Origin: Dichetophora obliterata
Taxonomy: Eukaryota > Arthropoda > Insecta > Diptera > Sciomyzidae
Reading direction: 5' to 3'
Length of the DNA: 64,000 bases
NCBI GenBank assembly: GCA_963920525.1
Contig: OY986439.1
Coordinates: 48,239,482-48,303,481 of the forward strand
Of this stretch, positions 47,131-57,912 are shown one piece after another. Both the position numbers and the translations under genes were made by a program. Numbering within the stretch: position 1 is the stretch's first letter; the number at the start of each line of letters is the position of its first letter. Below the pieces are notes generated by a model. It was given only the letters and a program-made list of their open reading frames with translations, did not search any database and was not told the origin of the DNA.

Positions 47131-47329
47131 TTTCTTTTTTTTTCAACGTGCAATGTTCCTTCTTTCACCTTAAAAGAAATTTGAAAAATAAACATGAAAT
47201 AATGTTTAGAGTAAAATATTTCCAAAGGCAATAAAAAACTAGTGAGGATTATTTAGAATTATCTTCAACTAGACTGAAACTAACCCACAGCCGTATTTTA
47301 GTGTATTCAAAATTTTGACTTTTCTATTA

Positions 47330-47710
47330 TTTTGATGACGTCACTTTTGTAAGGCGTCACTTTGAATGGGAGGTGGCAGAGTTCTCAGATTTTTTCACCC
47401 AAATTACAATTATCGAGTGCATAATTAAAATCAGAACTTATTTGCAGAATTTGAAGCCATTGTACTCGTTTTTGTAGAATTTAAGGAGATTATCGTTTTC
47501 AAAAAGTCACTTTGTCTGAGAGGTATGCGTAGATTTCATTCGATTTTTACAGAGTGCATATTTGCAGTTAAAGCTTATGTGCATAGTTTGAGGTCATTTG
47601 ATATATTTCTGTATAATGTAAAAAGATTTATCGTTGGTTGGTCACTTTGCTTTGGAGGATGGCGTGGTTTTCATCCAATTTGGCATGTTTTCGTACTTGA
47701 ATCGAATTTC
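47330..47710 (+). repeat. Repeat R5, second locus
   Basis: It contains gatgacgtcacttt, atgggaggtggcag, agcttatgtgcatagtttga and ggcgtggttttcatccaatt, matching units at 32700-33345. Low-complexity drift makes unit borders unclear. Confidence 0.6.
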
Positions 47711-48182
47711 GTTACGATAACTCTTAAGCAATGTCGGGCAGCTTTGCACACTTGAGATTATGTTTGTGTAGTAAGATATGCATATATCTCACCTACAAAA
47801 CGATCAAAGCTCCAGTGTTCAAGCGAATGTCATGCAGGTAAGATCTGCGCTTGCGTGTTCCTTGAATATATTATATTATATCTGTGTCGATAAGCAATAA
47901 TAGCTTAAGACGATCAAAAACAGAACTGACCCTCCAGGAAATGTGAGCATTCCCGGATGTTACCAGGAAACATTCCATGGAATGTAGCAAGCATTTCCCT
48001 TTGTTGCACACTCCATTGCTTTTTTTACAATGCATGTCATTAGAGGGAAACATTCCTCCCCGCTGTGTTAAAAAGTCATGTGGAAACATTCCTCTCCGCT
48101 GTCCTCAAAAGTGAATTGGAAGCAGTCCTCTCCCCTGTTTTAAGAATTAATGTGGAAACATTCCTCTCCCTTGTTATGAAAA

Positions 48183-48258
48183 TGGATTCGGCCAGGATTC
48201 GAACCCGGGACCCCTGAGCGACAGTCGAGCGCGCTACCACTAGACTATCGAATTCTAC
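48183..48258 (-). other. tRNA-like relic inside the nested element
   Basis: On the minus strand tagtctagtggtagcgcg (A box) and gggttcgaatcctgg (B box) are spaced as in a tRNA. The loop reads ctgtcgc, so GTC would be the anticodon if it were a tRNA-Asp relative. Acceptor pairing is imperfect, and it sits within a mobile element. Confidence 0.55.
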
Positions 48259-48348
48259 AATAAGCGGCTAGAAAACAATGATATTAATATTTTCGATTGT
48301 CATTGCTTGACAATAATTAAAAGTTTCCAAATGCATTCTTAAAGAAGC

Positions 48349-48450
48349 GGTTTGGAAACAATATAAATACAAAACTACCCTTAAGCTTCCAAAAGATACG
48401 GTTTGGAAACAATATAAATACAAAACTACCCTTAAGCTTTCAAAAGATAC
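48349..48450 (+). repeat. Two-copy tandem duplication, 51-bp period
   Basis: ggtttggaaacaatataaat starts at 48349 and 48400, and acaaaactacccttaagctt follows in both. One mismatch was seen. Confidence 0.88.
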
Positions 48451-48711
48451 GGTGGGGAATGTTTCTTTATCACTTTTAGATGGAAGCCTTCCGATTTTTC
48501 CTGGAGGGGAGTTATCGATATAGTTGTGTTCCACGTATATATCATTACAAACACACAAAATCTAGAACTATTAGCATGACCTTAGCCAAAGATATGATGC
48601 AAAAACAAAAGGCCCTTTCATATAATTTATATGGCGATTGAAAACTTTGAAGCAAAATTTCTGGAAATTTTGAAATAAGACTTAAGCTTTTATTGCTCAT
48701 CGACACAGATA

Positions 48712-49708
48712 TAACGTTAGATTACACTGTTTTCTATTTTATGTATGCAAAATTTTTGGAAGTATGTATGTAAAAAAATATTTATTTTTAAAAAATAACG
48801 GCAAAAATAATGGTGCGACATCAAAGAGATAAAATTAAAAAATTATGCCTTACAAGGCATTACGATAATTTGCATGGCCAATAGGGGGTAATTGGTAATT
48901 GGCAAATCACAATAAGCAACATAAGCACAATAAAAAAACATATTTGTTTTTTACTACTAGCCTGCCTTTTTAGATTTCAGTCTGCTTATCTGTATTTCAC
49001 ATTATCCGTCTGCCAGTCTGTTATCTTTTGACATTCCGTCCACTACTTATTTATTAAATTTCGAAATACAAATCCGAGCAAAAAATACCCCATAATGCCT
49101 AGTAAGATTTCTGCAAAAAGCGCTTTAGCACTACTTTGTTTTCAGTGTCAGCTTTAAAGCGCTCATTAATACATACTCAAGATGAGAAAGTGTAGGTGTG
49201 CAAAGCTGCCCTACACTGCTCTAAAGTTACGGCTGTTATCGTGATTTCAAACAAAATCAATTCAAGAGGTGATGCTGATCAAGAATATATATAATTTTCT
49301 ATATCTGCATTCCTTGTCATTGCAAAAAGAATGACAAAGTTAATGTACCCCTTACTCAGTATGAACGGAGTATAAAAGTCCTCAATTTTGATCATTTGAC
49401 AAAAAATTGGGGCAAAAAAAAAATTTTCAAAAATTTTCTTTACCAAAAAAATTTAATTGTCCACAAAAGTCGTTATGTGATTTTTGTAATTTTTTTATTG
49501 CATATTTTATTAACACTATCTATCACATATATTTCTGCATTTGCCGCTTTTTTAGAACACTTTTGGTTTAGAAGTAATCAAAACAACTATGTGCTCGCAG
49601 TAGTAGAATTGCTCTGAAAAAATCAGTTTTTTTGCTCTCCTGAAAAGTTGCTGAAAAACACATAACCATTTTTGTAGGCGCAGCGATGACTTTTAAAAAA
49701 AAAAAATA
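48712..49708. other. AT-rich non-coding stretch
   Basis: Nothing is recognised. 49150-49260 resembles the edges of R5 (agcttt-caca, gttatcgt) only loosely. Confidence 0.4.
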
Positions 49709-50026
49709 AACTGGCCATATCAGCCCTTGGAAGGACTTTGACCTAGCTTCTATTGATCAATTGTGTTGTGCGTGTTATTAAATGTTTGATCACAAATGAC
49801 GAGAACTGGACCTATGTGTTTTTGTGCCGACTCCGAACGGCTTATGTTCTCTAGAAGCTTTACATGGCAATTTTCACTCTCTGAGGTTTGCCATTGTCTG
49901 CAGAGAGGTGACGACAGAACAGAAAAATTAATTCGATTGAAAAAACTTTCTGTCTGAGCTGAAATTGAACCCGCAGTTCATTAGCTTAGGGGCCAAGCAC
50001 TCTACCCACTAGGCTACAGCCGCCAC
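49709..50026 (-). mobile_element. tRNA-derived SINE, family B, copy 1
   Basis: The minus-strand head at 50026-49955 starts gtggcggctgtagcctagtg (A box) and includes gcgggttcaatttc (weak B box). The body, read on the plus strand, contains gttgtgcgtgttattaaat, ccgactccgaacggctta, tttacatggcaattttcact and attgtctgcagag. It aligns end to end with 60820-61133 on the same strand. It is unrelated in sequence to family A. Confidence 0.82.
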
Positions 50027-50205
50027 CTTTTTATTGTAATCAAAAAAATATGTTATATAATTTTGCAAAAAACGTCCCATATCCTCACTTTAAATATCAC
50101 ATTGGTACCAATAAATGTTGTTTTGTAATCAAAACTCTCCCATTAAAAATCTTAACTACGGACCTGGCATATGTATAGCTTATAATTGAAAAGAAAATAT
50201 TAAAA

Positions 50206-52130
50206 CATAGGGGAAAGGGCTGGGTTCTGAACCAGGCTGGGTTATGAATTCCCTAAATGGCATACCACCAATCTTTCAACTGTCAAGTTTGTCCTTTGAC
50301 ATGACTCAGTTTTTGCAGTTTTGCGCATCTAAATGTGCAGACATATTGCTTGTGGCAGCTACAGACATTGTGTTTGGAAATCGATTGCAAAAACTTTTTG
50401 ATTTTTTTCAAAGTGCTATTTAAGTGAGTGAAATAATTTCAAATAGGTGAGTGTAATGCATATTATTTTAGTACTTTGATTCTATTTTACGATCCAATAT
50501 TTCGATCCAAATATGATTGGAAGTGTCGTTGTTTTTGACATTTCCAAAATGGTCTGTCCAAAACTGTCTAATAGCGCCAGGAAGCACCAGTTTTTTGTCA
50601 CTTCTGAATAAAATTGGGCTATTACAAGCAGTCACGCCAAAGAAACCATCGAAACGTGGCCGAAAGCCAATGAAGAGCTACGAGCTGACAAAATTGATGA
50701 TTTGAAGCAGAAAAAAAAGCAACAAACTCAAAACCACCAGCAAAAGCAGCACCAAAGAAGGCACAACCCATATGCCCCAAGGCAAAAGAACCATCAAAAC
50801 CATCTGATGAGGACATTGATTTTTGCACCATTTGTTTGAGGTTTTTGCCCACAGAACTAAACCCCGAAAACTCCATCGAGTGCAACACATGTGGCCGGCT
50901 AGTTCACTTAAAGAGCACCAATATGGGAACGCAGTCATATTTAACATGCAAATATTGCGAAATCGATTTCTATGAAAATGATGATTGAGCACTTTCATTA
51001 TTACTTGTTTAGCCTAAGTGACGGCATTATAACTTTTTCCTCTTGAATTGCCATCAAATCTCTTTTAAAGAGAACATGTTCTCTTTTTTTCTCGAGATCT
51101 TTTTTTATCTTTTTTTAAAATGAAAAGTACCCTTTTTTTTGTTGGGAAAAAAATATATCTATCAAAAAAAAAATTTACTAAAAATTCAAGTTAATAGCTA
51201 TATGGCAATGCTAAACGCCATCTCTGAAAAAACGTAACCTTACCCTAGCTGTGACCACTATATTTTTGCATACGTTATGTGTCCACTATGATGGTTTCGT
51301 CCTAGCTATTTTTTCACCCCTTTAGAGCCATCGGTTAACCCTAAATTTGTCTTGAAGGTTTAGGTTTAGGTTTAAATGATAGAAAAATAAAGGTTCTATT
51401 CAAAAATATTTGTACAGTATTGCAAAATTAATTTTGGAATAGTCAAGTAGGAGCATTTTTTAAATTTTAAAAACAAATTTATGTCTCTGGCCCTAACTAA
51501 TATTAAGAAAAAACGTTCCAGGGAATTTTACTTGATGTATAAATCTTTCAAAAAAACCTGCCCAAACCTACACAAAATATCTTATGACTATTTAAAAGCA
51601 TGGTCCAAGGAATGTAAAAATTGTACAGTTTTTGAATTAATAAATAAATTAAAATAAAATAAAATACTTAACTGTATCGAATTTATTAACTTATGGAAAA
51701 CAGATTTCATAAATGACGTTTAGTAATATATTAATTTAATTTGCCAACCAAAAATTGGTTATATACTTTCAGAGCTTAAAAAATTTGTCGGTTATTTTTT
51801 TCGTTGCCTGCACAAAAAGCTTACGTCAATAGAATTTGTTCACCAATGGGCTTGAAGTAGTCAAATGAAAGAAACAGACTAAAAATATCAACGGTTCGAG
51901 CTTCTTTAACAATAAATTATATTTTCAAAAAGAGCCAAAAATCACGTCCTTAGAAAATTGGCCGTAGAGAGTTCAATTTTAGTCAGAACGCTTATCTGTC
52001 TGAACACAATGTTTAGGCGATTTATGGTCACCTTTCAAACGGTATCTTGGATTATTCGATATCTTTATTCTGTGAAAAGTTAGAGCCCAAAAACAACACC
52101 CGGTTCACAACCCAGCCCTAACCCCTACTG
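50206..52130 (+). mobile_element. pogo/Tigger-like DNA transposon, about 1.9 kb
   Basis: The left end cataggggaaagggctgggt..tctgaacc and the right end, reversed, cagtaggggttagggctggg..tgtgaacc form inverted repeats of about 28 bp. TA follows the right end (52131-52132); the left flank does not show a clean TA. The plus strand carries the C-terminus of a coding region with a basic tract and a zinc-finger. The CAGT-type end and this C-terminal layout suggest pogo/Tigger, which is inference. The catalytic domain was not recognised. Confidence 0.68.
50590..50988 (+). pseudogene. Transposase C-terminus with PHD-like finger
   Basis: After a frame starting near 50620 (TPKKPSKRGRKPMKSYELTK), the reading continues through a Lys/Ala/Pro-rich basic tract. 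It reaches, in a second frame, a finger: EDIDFCTICLRFLPTELNP, ENSIECNTCGRLVHLK and YLTCKYCEIDFYENDD, then a stop at 50986-50988. Spacing is C-x2-C, C-x2-C-x4-H and C-x2-C, as in PHD-like fingers at the end of pogo/Tigger-type transposases in insects. A frameshift lies near 50700. Basic residues before the finger may be a nuclear localisation signal. The upstream part is not recognisable. Confidence 0.65.
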
Positions 52131-52304
52131 TATAGTATACCACTTTTTTACCAATGTATCATTGGATTGCTTTAAAATTTTGAAAAAATAAATTATTTTT
52201 TTATTGATCAGCATATAATGTACATTTGATTTATTTATTATACAAATATGTTCTTATTTCTATTAATCTAAATATTACATATATAATTGAATTATAATGC
52301 ACAT

Positions 52305-53788
52305 CATGGGCGTAGCAAGGGTGGGGAAGGGGAGCCATTGCGCCTCCCCCTAAACTTAAGGAAATTATTTTTTTTTTATTAAACTTAGAAATTCTAAACA
52401 GTTTTTCTTATAATTAAAAAGTGTTGAAGTTTTCTTTTATTTATTATTACAAACTTAGCGCTGACGCATTTATTATTTAGTAAAAAAGTTTATGAAAAGC
52501 TTTCATTTAAATGTATTGGTAACTCTTAAATATTTGTATATTGCAATCTAAACTGCACAATACGATAGTCGATTTGTAAGCAACACTAACGTTCGTTGTT
52601 ATAAGGAACGAAAACAAATCAGCTATTCAAATTGAAATTTCTGATTGGATTTATTTGTGATTTTGCGTAATTTATAGTTGTTTTTATAAATGGATATATA
52701 AGAAATTTGTTTGGTAGTAAGTTTGTATGACGTTACTGCAAATTGTAAGGTCAATATATATTTTCTAATCAATTTGTTTTACAGTTAAAGTAAAAATTAA
52801 GTGACAATGAGAGCAGAATGGAAATGGAAGCTGAGTTGATCACACCCGTTTCCGAGCTTTAAAGTGCAAAATAAATTTTCTAGGTCTGCTTCTGCTAGCA
52901 CATGCAATAGTGATAGTTTCTGCGAAAACGACTTTGGCAAGTGGGATGGCCTATGTGCCCTACGAGTACATCTCAGAAATTGCAAACATTCAAATGCCCT
53001 TTGATTTCTCCTCAAATCTACGTTTTTAAGAAGGACACGATTGAAACGAAACAAAAATTTTGTCACAATTGACTACAAACCAATGCGTCATGGTTAATGT
53101 ACTCATATTAACTCAAATTAAAAGATGCACTTTGCTTGTACTGTGGCCTCTTTCCACCTGATAACGTTCAAGCCGTTTTAGAAACATTTGCTATAAAGCC
53201 TTTCACAAAACATAAAAATGTGCTTGAGTATTGGAGAAGCCACGCTTTGAGTCAGTGGCATATAGGATCAACAGAAATGACTGAAACAAAATCGAAAGGT
53301 CTTGTCTTCGATTATTTCGGTTATAGTTTTTTGTGGATGTCACGACTTGCCAGTTCGTGGAAAATACCACTTCTCAAATCGTCCAGTTGATTAAACACGT
53401 CTTCGATCAAATATAAAAATCAGATTACCATTAATCGAGCAACATTACCTTTTGAATATGGGAATTTGCCACTATTCATAACATATCTCGACTCATTAAA
53501 ATCATCCCAACAACAACGTTTTTTTAACTTTAAAGCGTGCACAGACATTTGGAGAAATAGAAAAAAGATAAGCTGAAATATTAAGCCGATTTGCTGAAGA
53601 CTCGCACCGATAAATACTTTGATTTCCGCTTTTGTTAAATCGCGTTTAGTTCAATATCGTTTCGAATTTAATTTTATATTCTTCTCAATAAAGCCAATAT
53701 TTAAAAAAATTCATTTTATTTATCAGCTATTTACATGAAAAAATAATTGGCCGGATTCCTCCCTGAATAAAATCTTGCTACGCCCATG
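52305..53788 (+). mobile_element. hAT-like element (ZMYM/TTF type), degenerate
   Basis: The 15-bp ends catgggcgtagcaag and cttgctacgcccatg are exact inverses. The flanks atgcacat (52297-52304) and atgtacac (53789-53796) are an 8-bp duplication with two mismatches. The left end is followed by a G-rich block (gtggggaaggggagcc) unlike the AT-rich surroundings. At 1,484 bp it is too short for a full hAT transposase gene. The GGGCGTAGC end type and the internal TTF-like finger agree with the ZMYM-type branch of hAT. Confidence 0.7.
53117..53390 (+). pseudogene. TTF-type zinc finger relic of hAT transposase
   Basis: The frame reads LKDALCLYCGLFPPD, then TFAIKPFTKHKNVLEYWRSH and ALSQWHIGS. This resembles the TTF zinc finger found at the start of ZMYM-type hAT transposases: C-x2-C followed by a (G/K)(F/x)..W...H..S..H pattern. 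Only this part is legible. The rest of the transposase, including the RNase-H-like catalytic core and dimerisation domain, is absent. Function is lost. Confidence 0.55.
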
Positions 53789-53796
53789 ATGTACAC

Positions 53797-55073
53797 TGAT
53801 AGTTAATTAAGTGTATAAAATAATAATTTATTGCGACTTAACAAAAAATACATTCATTAAAAATACTAAGTTTTTAAAATTTAAACAGCATTCAATGGAA
53901 CTACGTTAGTTAATAAACTTTTTGCAGCCTGTTGCTTCATGAACTTTTTTGCAAATAAATAAGTTGATACAGCAGTAAGTTTCTTATTAAAGGTACATAT
54001 TCAGAAAATACTCATTTTGTCAAGTGCAATTCAGACTAGTTAGAATCTAAAAAATCATCAGTAGCGCCCACATTCAAAGCCCCGCCAGCAACTGTTCAGC
54101 AACAGTCAAACAAATCGAGGGCATGTCTTGTGTTATAATTCATTATTTATTATTATTATGCGATTTGTGGCCCAGCCTCATATGCCATCCCGATTGGCTA
54201 CTGGAATTCTAACTGAACGACCATAAAAATGCACAACAATCACAACTTCATAAGTAAAACCTTAAATTGTGCGGTCAGAGAAGTAGCAAAAGCCAACAGT
54301 TTGCAGGAGCAACAGAAACAAATTGCTGTCCATTCAATAAAACTGAATGTGTTCGAAGCAAAGGCGCTCACAGCTGGATACACACAGCGGCAAAAACACA
54401 CTACAATCGCTTCAGCTTTATATGCAGATTTTGACCCCACGGACATGCAGCAAGTTAGTTGTCTGTCCAAAATAAATCGAATCTGGCTAATTTAAATGAG
54501 CAACAAGCCAACAACAGCAGCTCTTTTTATACTGTTTTCGTGTTGCTGCACAACAATCAGCACTCAGTCAGCAACAAAAGTCGTCAGCAGCAAAAGTCGT
54601 CAGCAACGACTTCTACGGTTATGGACTTTTGTCTTGCGCAGTTTTGAGCAAAACAGAAACCGCAACTGCAGTGCAAACTCACCATATATCATCGCACACC
54701 GATGACGCTTGCGCAAATTGATTTGCATATCCAATTAAAAACACATTCTCACACAACTAACTCTTCGCGGTTGTCTCCGACAACGCATTACTTAACTCAA
54801 ATGCGAACTTTTCTCACTGCACCACGTTCATTCAAGTCAACAGATTGAAAATCAATTCGTTTAATTAGCGAAACAGTCAACTTGTGGTTAAAGTGATTTA
54901 GTTGATCTATAAGGAAGAGAGTTTTTTATGTTTTTATTTCTCATATGTGGTTTCTAACATCGTAAGATCAAAATTTGTTTAATTTTGAGTTATTCCAAAG
55001 TACAATAAATTAAATTGTAAAGCAAATTTATGAATATGTTTTGATGATGATATATAATTTTTATATGTATTAC
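53797..55073. other. Non-coding; 54060-54860 less AT-rich
   Basis: No transposon ends are seen. Frames at 54229-54495 and 54496-54705 lie in CAG/CAA-rich low-complexity sequence. I see no family motif. This may be host regulatory or intronic sequence. Confidence 0.4.
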
Positions 55074-55079
55074 AATAAT

Positions 55080-55139
55080 GTAATTTATTATTGATTATTC
55101 TTCATTCATTCATTATCATTTTCATGTACTAATCTATAA
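55080..55139 (+). repeat. 60-bp direct repeat, left of heptamer array
   Basis: gtaatttattattgattatt then cttcatt-attcattatc and attttc..actaatctata recur at 56513-56572 with only a few mismatches. Confidence 0.8.
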
Positions 55140-55173
55140 GTAATAATTAATCATTTGACATAATTCATTATCC

Positions 55174-55275
55174 ATAACTCATAAGTAATTTATACTCATA
55201 ATTCACAACTCATAATTATATATATATATATATGAGTGAGTTGTGAATTATGAGTATAAATTACTTATGAGTTAT
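55174..55275. repeat. Perfect 39-bp hairpin
   Basis: The 39 bases at 55174-55212 are the exact reverse complement of 55237-55275. The 24-base loop is mainly (ta)n. It ends two bases before the heptamer array begins to form. Confidence 0.95.
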
Positions 55276-55277
55276 TA

Positions 55278-56380
55278 ATAAATTATAAATTATAAATTAT
55301 AAATTATAAATTATAAATTATAAATTATAAATTATAAATTATAAATTATAAATTATAAATTATAAATTATAAATTATAAATTATAAATTATAAATTATAA
55401 ATTATAAATTATAAATTATAAATTATAAATTATAAATTATAAATTATAAATTATAAATTATAAATTATAAATTATAAATTATAAATTATAAATTATAAAT
55501 TATAAATTATAAATTATAAATTATAAATTATAAATTATAAATTATAAATTATAAATTATAAATTATAAATTATAAATTATAAATTATAAATTATAAATTA
55601 TAAATTATAAATTATAAATTATAAATTATAAATTATAAATTATAAATTATAAATTATAAATTATAAATTATAAATTATAAATTATAAATTATAAATTATA
55701 AATTATAAATTATAAATTATAAATTATAAATTATAAATTATAAATTATAAATTATAAATTATAAATTATAAATTATAAATTATAAATTATAAATTATAAA
55801 TTATAAATTATAAATTATAAATTATAAATTATAAATTATAAATTATAAATTATAAATTATAAATTATAAATTATAAATTATAAATTATAAATTATAAATT
55901 ATAAATTATAAATTATAAATTATAAATTATAAATTATAAATTATAAATTATAAATTATAAATTATAAATTATAAATTATAAATTATAAATTATAAATTAT
56001 AAATTATAAATTATAAATTATAAATTATAAATTATAAATTATAAATTATAAATTATAAATTATAAATTATAAATTATAAATTATAAATTATAAATTATAA
56101 ATTATAAATTATAAATTATAAATTATAAATTATAAATTATAAATTATAAATTATAAATTATAAATTATAAATTATAAATTATAAATTATAAATTATAAAT
56201 TATAAATTATAAATTATAAATTATAAATTATAAATTATAAATTATAAATTATAAATTATAAATTATAAATTATAAATTATAAATTATAAATTATAAATTA
56301 TAAATTATAAATTATAAATTATAAATTATAAATTATAAATTATAAATTATAAATTATAAATTATAAATTATAAATTATAA
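55278..56380 (+). repeat. (ATAAATT)n heptamer array, about 1.1 kb
   Basis: About 157 units of the 7-mer were read with no substitution or phase change across the whole span. Beyond the right edge the sequence turns into the inverse word (ataatttataact) and then into degenerate at-rich relatives up to about 56800 and again near 59020-59055. Confidence 0.96.
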
Positions 56381-56512
56381 TTTATAACTTAAATAAATTT
56401 ATAAATTTGTAGTTAATAATTTAAAATACATAATTCGTAGTTCATAATTCTTACCCCATAATTCTTGATTTATAAGTCATAATTTATGTTTCATAAGTCA
56501 TAAGTTTAATTT

Positions 56513-56572
56513 GTAATTTATTATTGATTATTCTTCATTAATTCATTATCATTTTCTCTACTAATCTATAAA
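56513..56572 (+). repeat. 60-bp direct repeat, right of heptamer array
   Basis: It is the partner of 55080-55139, 1,433 bp downstream. Confidence 0.8.
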
Positions 56573-57098
56573 CTATTCTAATAAAGAATTATAAATGATA
56601 AATGATGAGTTATAAAATATATGTAGTAGCTAATGGGTTATGATGACTTATTAACTATAAATAAAATATAATTAATTGTGAATCATGAATTGTGTATTAT
56701 GAATTAAATTAATGATGCATGGATAAAGAGATATGAACTATACTTTTTCAGTTATGAATTGAGTGCTATGAAATATTAATTGCAAGTCCTGAAAAATTTA
56801 TTACAAATTATAAATTTAAGATTATAAATTATTATCATTATGAAAAATAATCTGTGGCTCGAATGCAAGCAATCACTGAACTGCAAATAGAGGTTTTTTT
56901 TTTTTTTTTTTTTCTAAATTTGAATGAAAAGTAAACAGCATATAATATTAGAGAAAATGCTTCACATGTTACACCTCAAACTAAACAATTTTTTGGCTCT
57001 ATAAAGAAGAGAGCCCAATCTTTAAAATATATACAGAAAAAATTACAATACAGATAAAAAATTTATTATAATTTATAATTTCTATTTTGTTATAAATT
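56573..57098. other. AT-rich stretch with degenerate array-like words
   Basis: Words such as gaattgtg, tataaatt and gaattaa recur irregularly. A T-run of about 22 lies at 56894-56914. No gene is seen. Confidence 0.5.
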
Positions 57099-57109
57099 TA
57101 ATGATATTA

Positions 57110-57730
57110 TGAAAGCACTGAACTCAAATATTGACAATTCTAAAACTCTTACTGAGTGCCGCAGATCTCTTAACGAGATGGTAAGGCTACTCAGGATTCA
57201 CCTCATATGGGTACCCGGACACAGGAATATCGAGGGCAACAATATGGCCGACGAATTGGCAAGGAAGGGTACGACCTCTAACACCCTCTTAAATGAGGAC
57301 TTTATTGGTATACCAATTTCCTCCTATAAACTACAGTGCAAGAGCAGATCCTTAGGTCTTGCACAAGAACGCTGGGAACACCTTGATACATGTAGAATAA
57401 CTATGCTAACATGGCCTTCCTACGACTTAAAACTGCTTGAGTTAAGCAGGGTAAACCTGACAAGTAGGAATCCTAACGGGTCACTGCCTGATCGGAGCGC
57501 ATGCTCTTCGGTTGGGACTTGCATCTAACGGTTTCTGCAGAAGCTGCAGATGTGAGGAGGAGGTAGAAAATGGCCAGCACCTCCTTTGCGAATGTCCGGC
57601 TCTAGCTAAAAGGATAATGGCAACTCTGGGCCATCCCTTTTTAAATGGACTTGCGGGATGCCTGGAAATGAAGCATATCATTAAATTTTTTATCCGCGCG
57701 AACTGGTTTGAGGAGGGAAACCTCTACTAG
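57110..57730 (+). pseudogene. RNase H / zinc-knuckle C-terminus of a non-LTR ORF2
   Basis: The first frame (57109-57528) has IHLIWVPGHRNIEGNNMADE, LARKG (the RNase H segment with the conserved VPGH, N and MADELAR residues), then RSLGLAQERW and RITMLTWPSYD. Near 57455-57480 a frameshift is needed to reach GILTGHCLIGAHALRLGL in the frame ending at 57730. There GFCRSCRCEEEVENGQHLLC and ECPALAKRI give a CCHC knuckle, and NWFEEGNLY precedes the stop. The first ATG is fortuitous, created at the truncation point. The polymerase domain is absent. Confidence 0.85.
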
Positions 57731-57823
57731 GTTTTAAAGAGATTATGTGGCATCACAACGGGCCTGCACTGGCGTAAGTGTACGAGTCGTCTATCGGCTC
57801 AGCCACCTTTACCTAACCTAACC
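57110..57823 (+). mobile_element. 5'-truncated non-LTR element (I/LOA-type) with 11-bp TSD
   Basis: taatgatatta flanks it exactly at 57099-57109 and 57824-57834. The 3' end is ..acctaacctaacctaa, a tail common in this kind of element. Only the last 714 bp inserted: an RNase H domain, a zinc knuckle and a short 3' UTR. RNase H is kept by I, R1, LOA and some Jockey-group elements; LOA or I is my best guess. Confidence 0.87.
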
Positions 57824-57834
57824 TAATGATATTA

Positions 57835-57912
57835 AAAGTTTTAAAAATATATTAAAAAAACCTTGCCTTAATCATATAAAAAATTGCGTATTTTAACTAT
57901 ACTATTGTACTA
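57835..57912. other. Short AT-rich spacer
   Basis: Nothing is recognised between the TSD and the next element. Confidence 0.4.

Larger units (their letters stand above)
47930..48508. mobile_element. TIR element nested in MITE T (CCCTCCAGGAAA ends)
   Basis: The end ccctccaggaaa (47930-47941) is exactly inverted at 48497-48508. It holds about four loose repeats of gtggaaacattcctctccgc-like units (about 48030-48175), a tRNA-like relic on the minus strand (48183-48258) and a 51-bp tandem duplication (48349-48450). No transposase is present. Its precise limits agree with the gap seen when MITE T copies are compared. Confidence 0.8.
47879..48711. mobile_element. MITE family T, copy 2, interrupted
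   Basis: The inverted ends tatctgtgtcgataagcaat and (right) attgctcatcgacacagata match the family at 18151-18403. The interior, read on the minus strand, follows the intact copy closely up to about 48509, then continues after 47929. Removing 47930-48508 leaves 254 bp against 253 bp in the intact copy. Confidence 0.85.

Noticed and set aside
54229..54705. Overlapping small frames in CAG/CAA-rich sequence
   Set aside because: Low-complexity composition explains them. No motif recognised.
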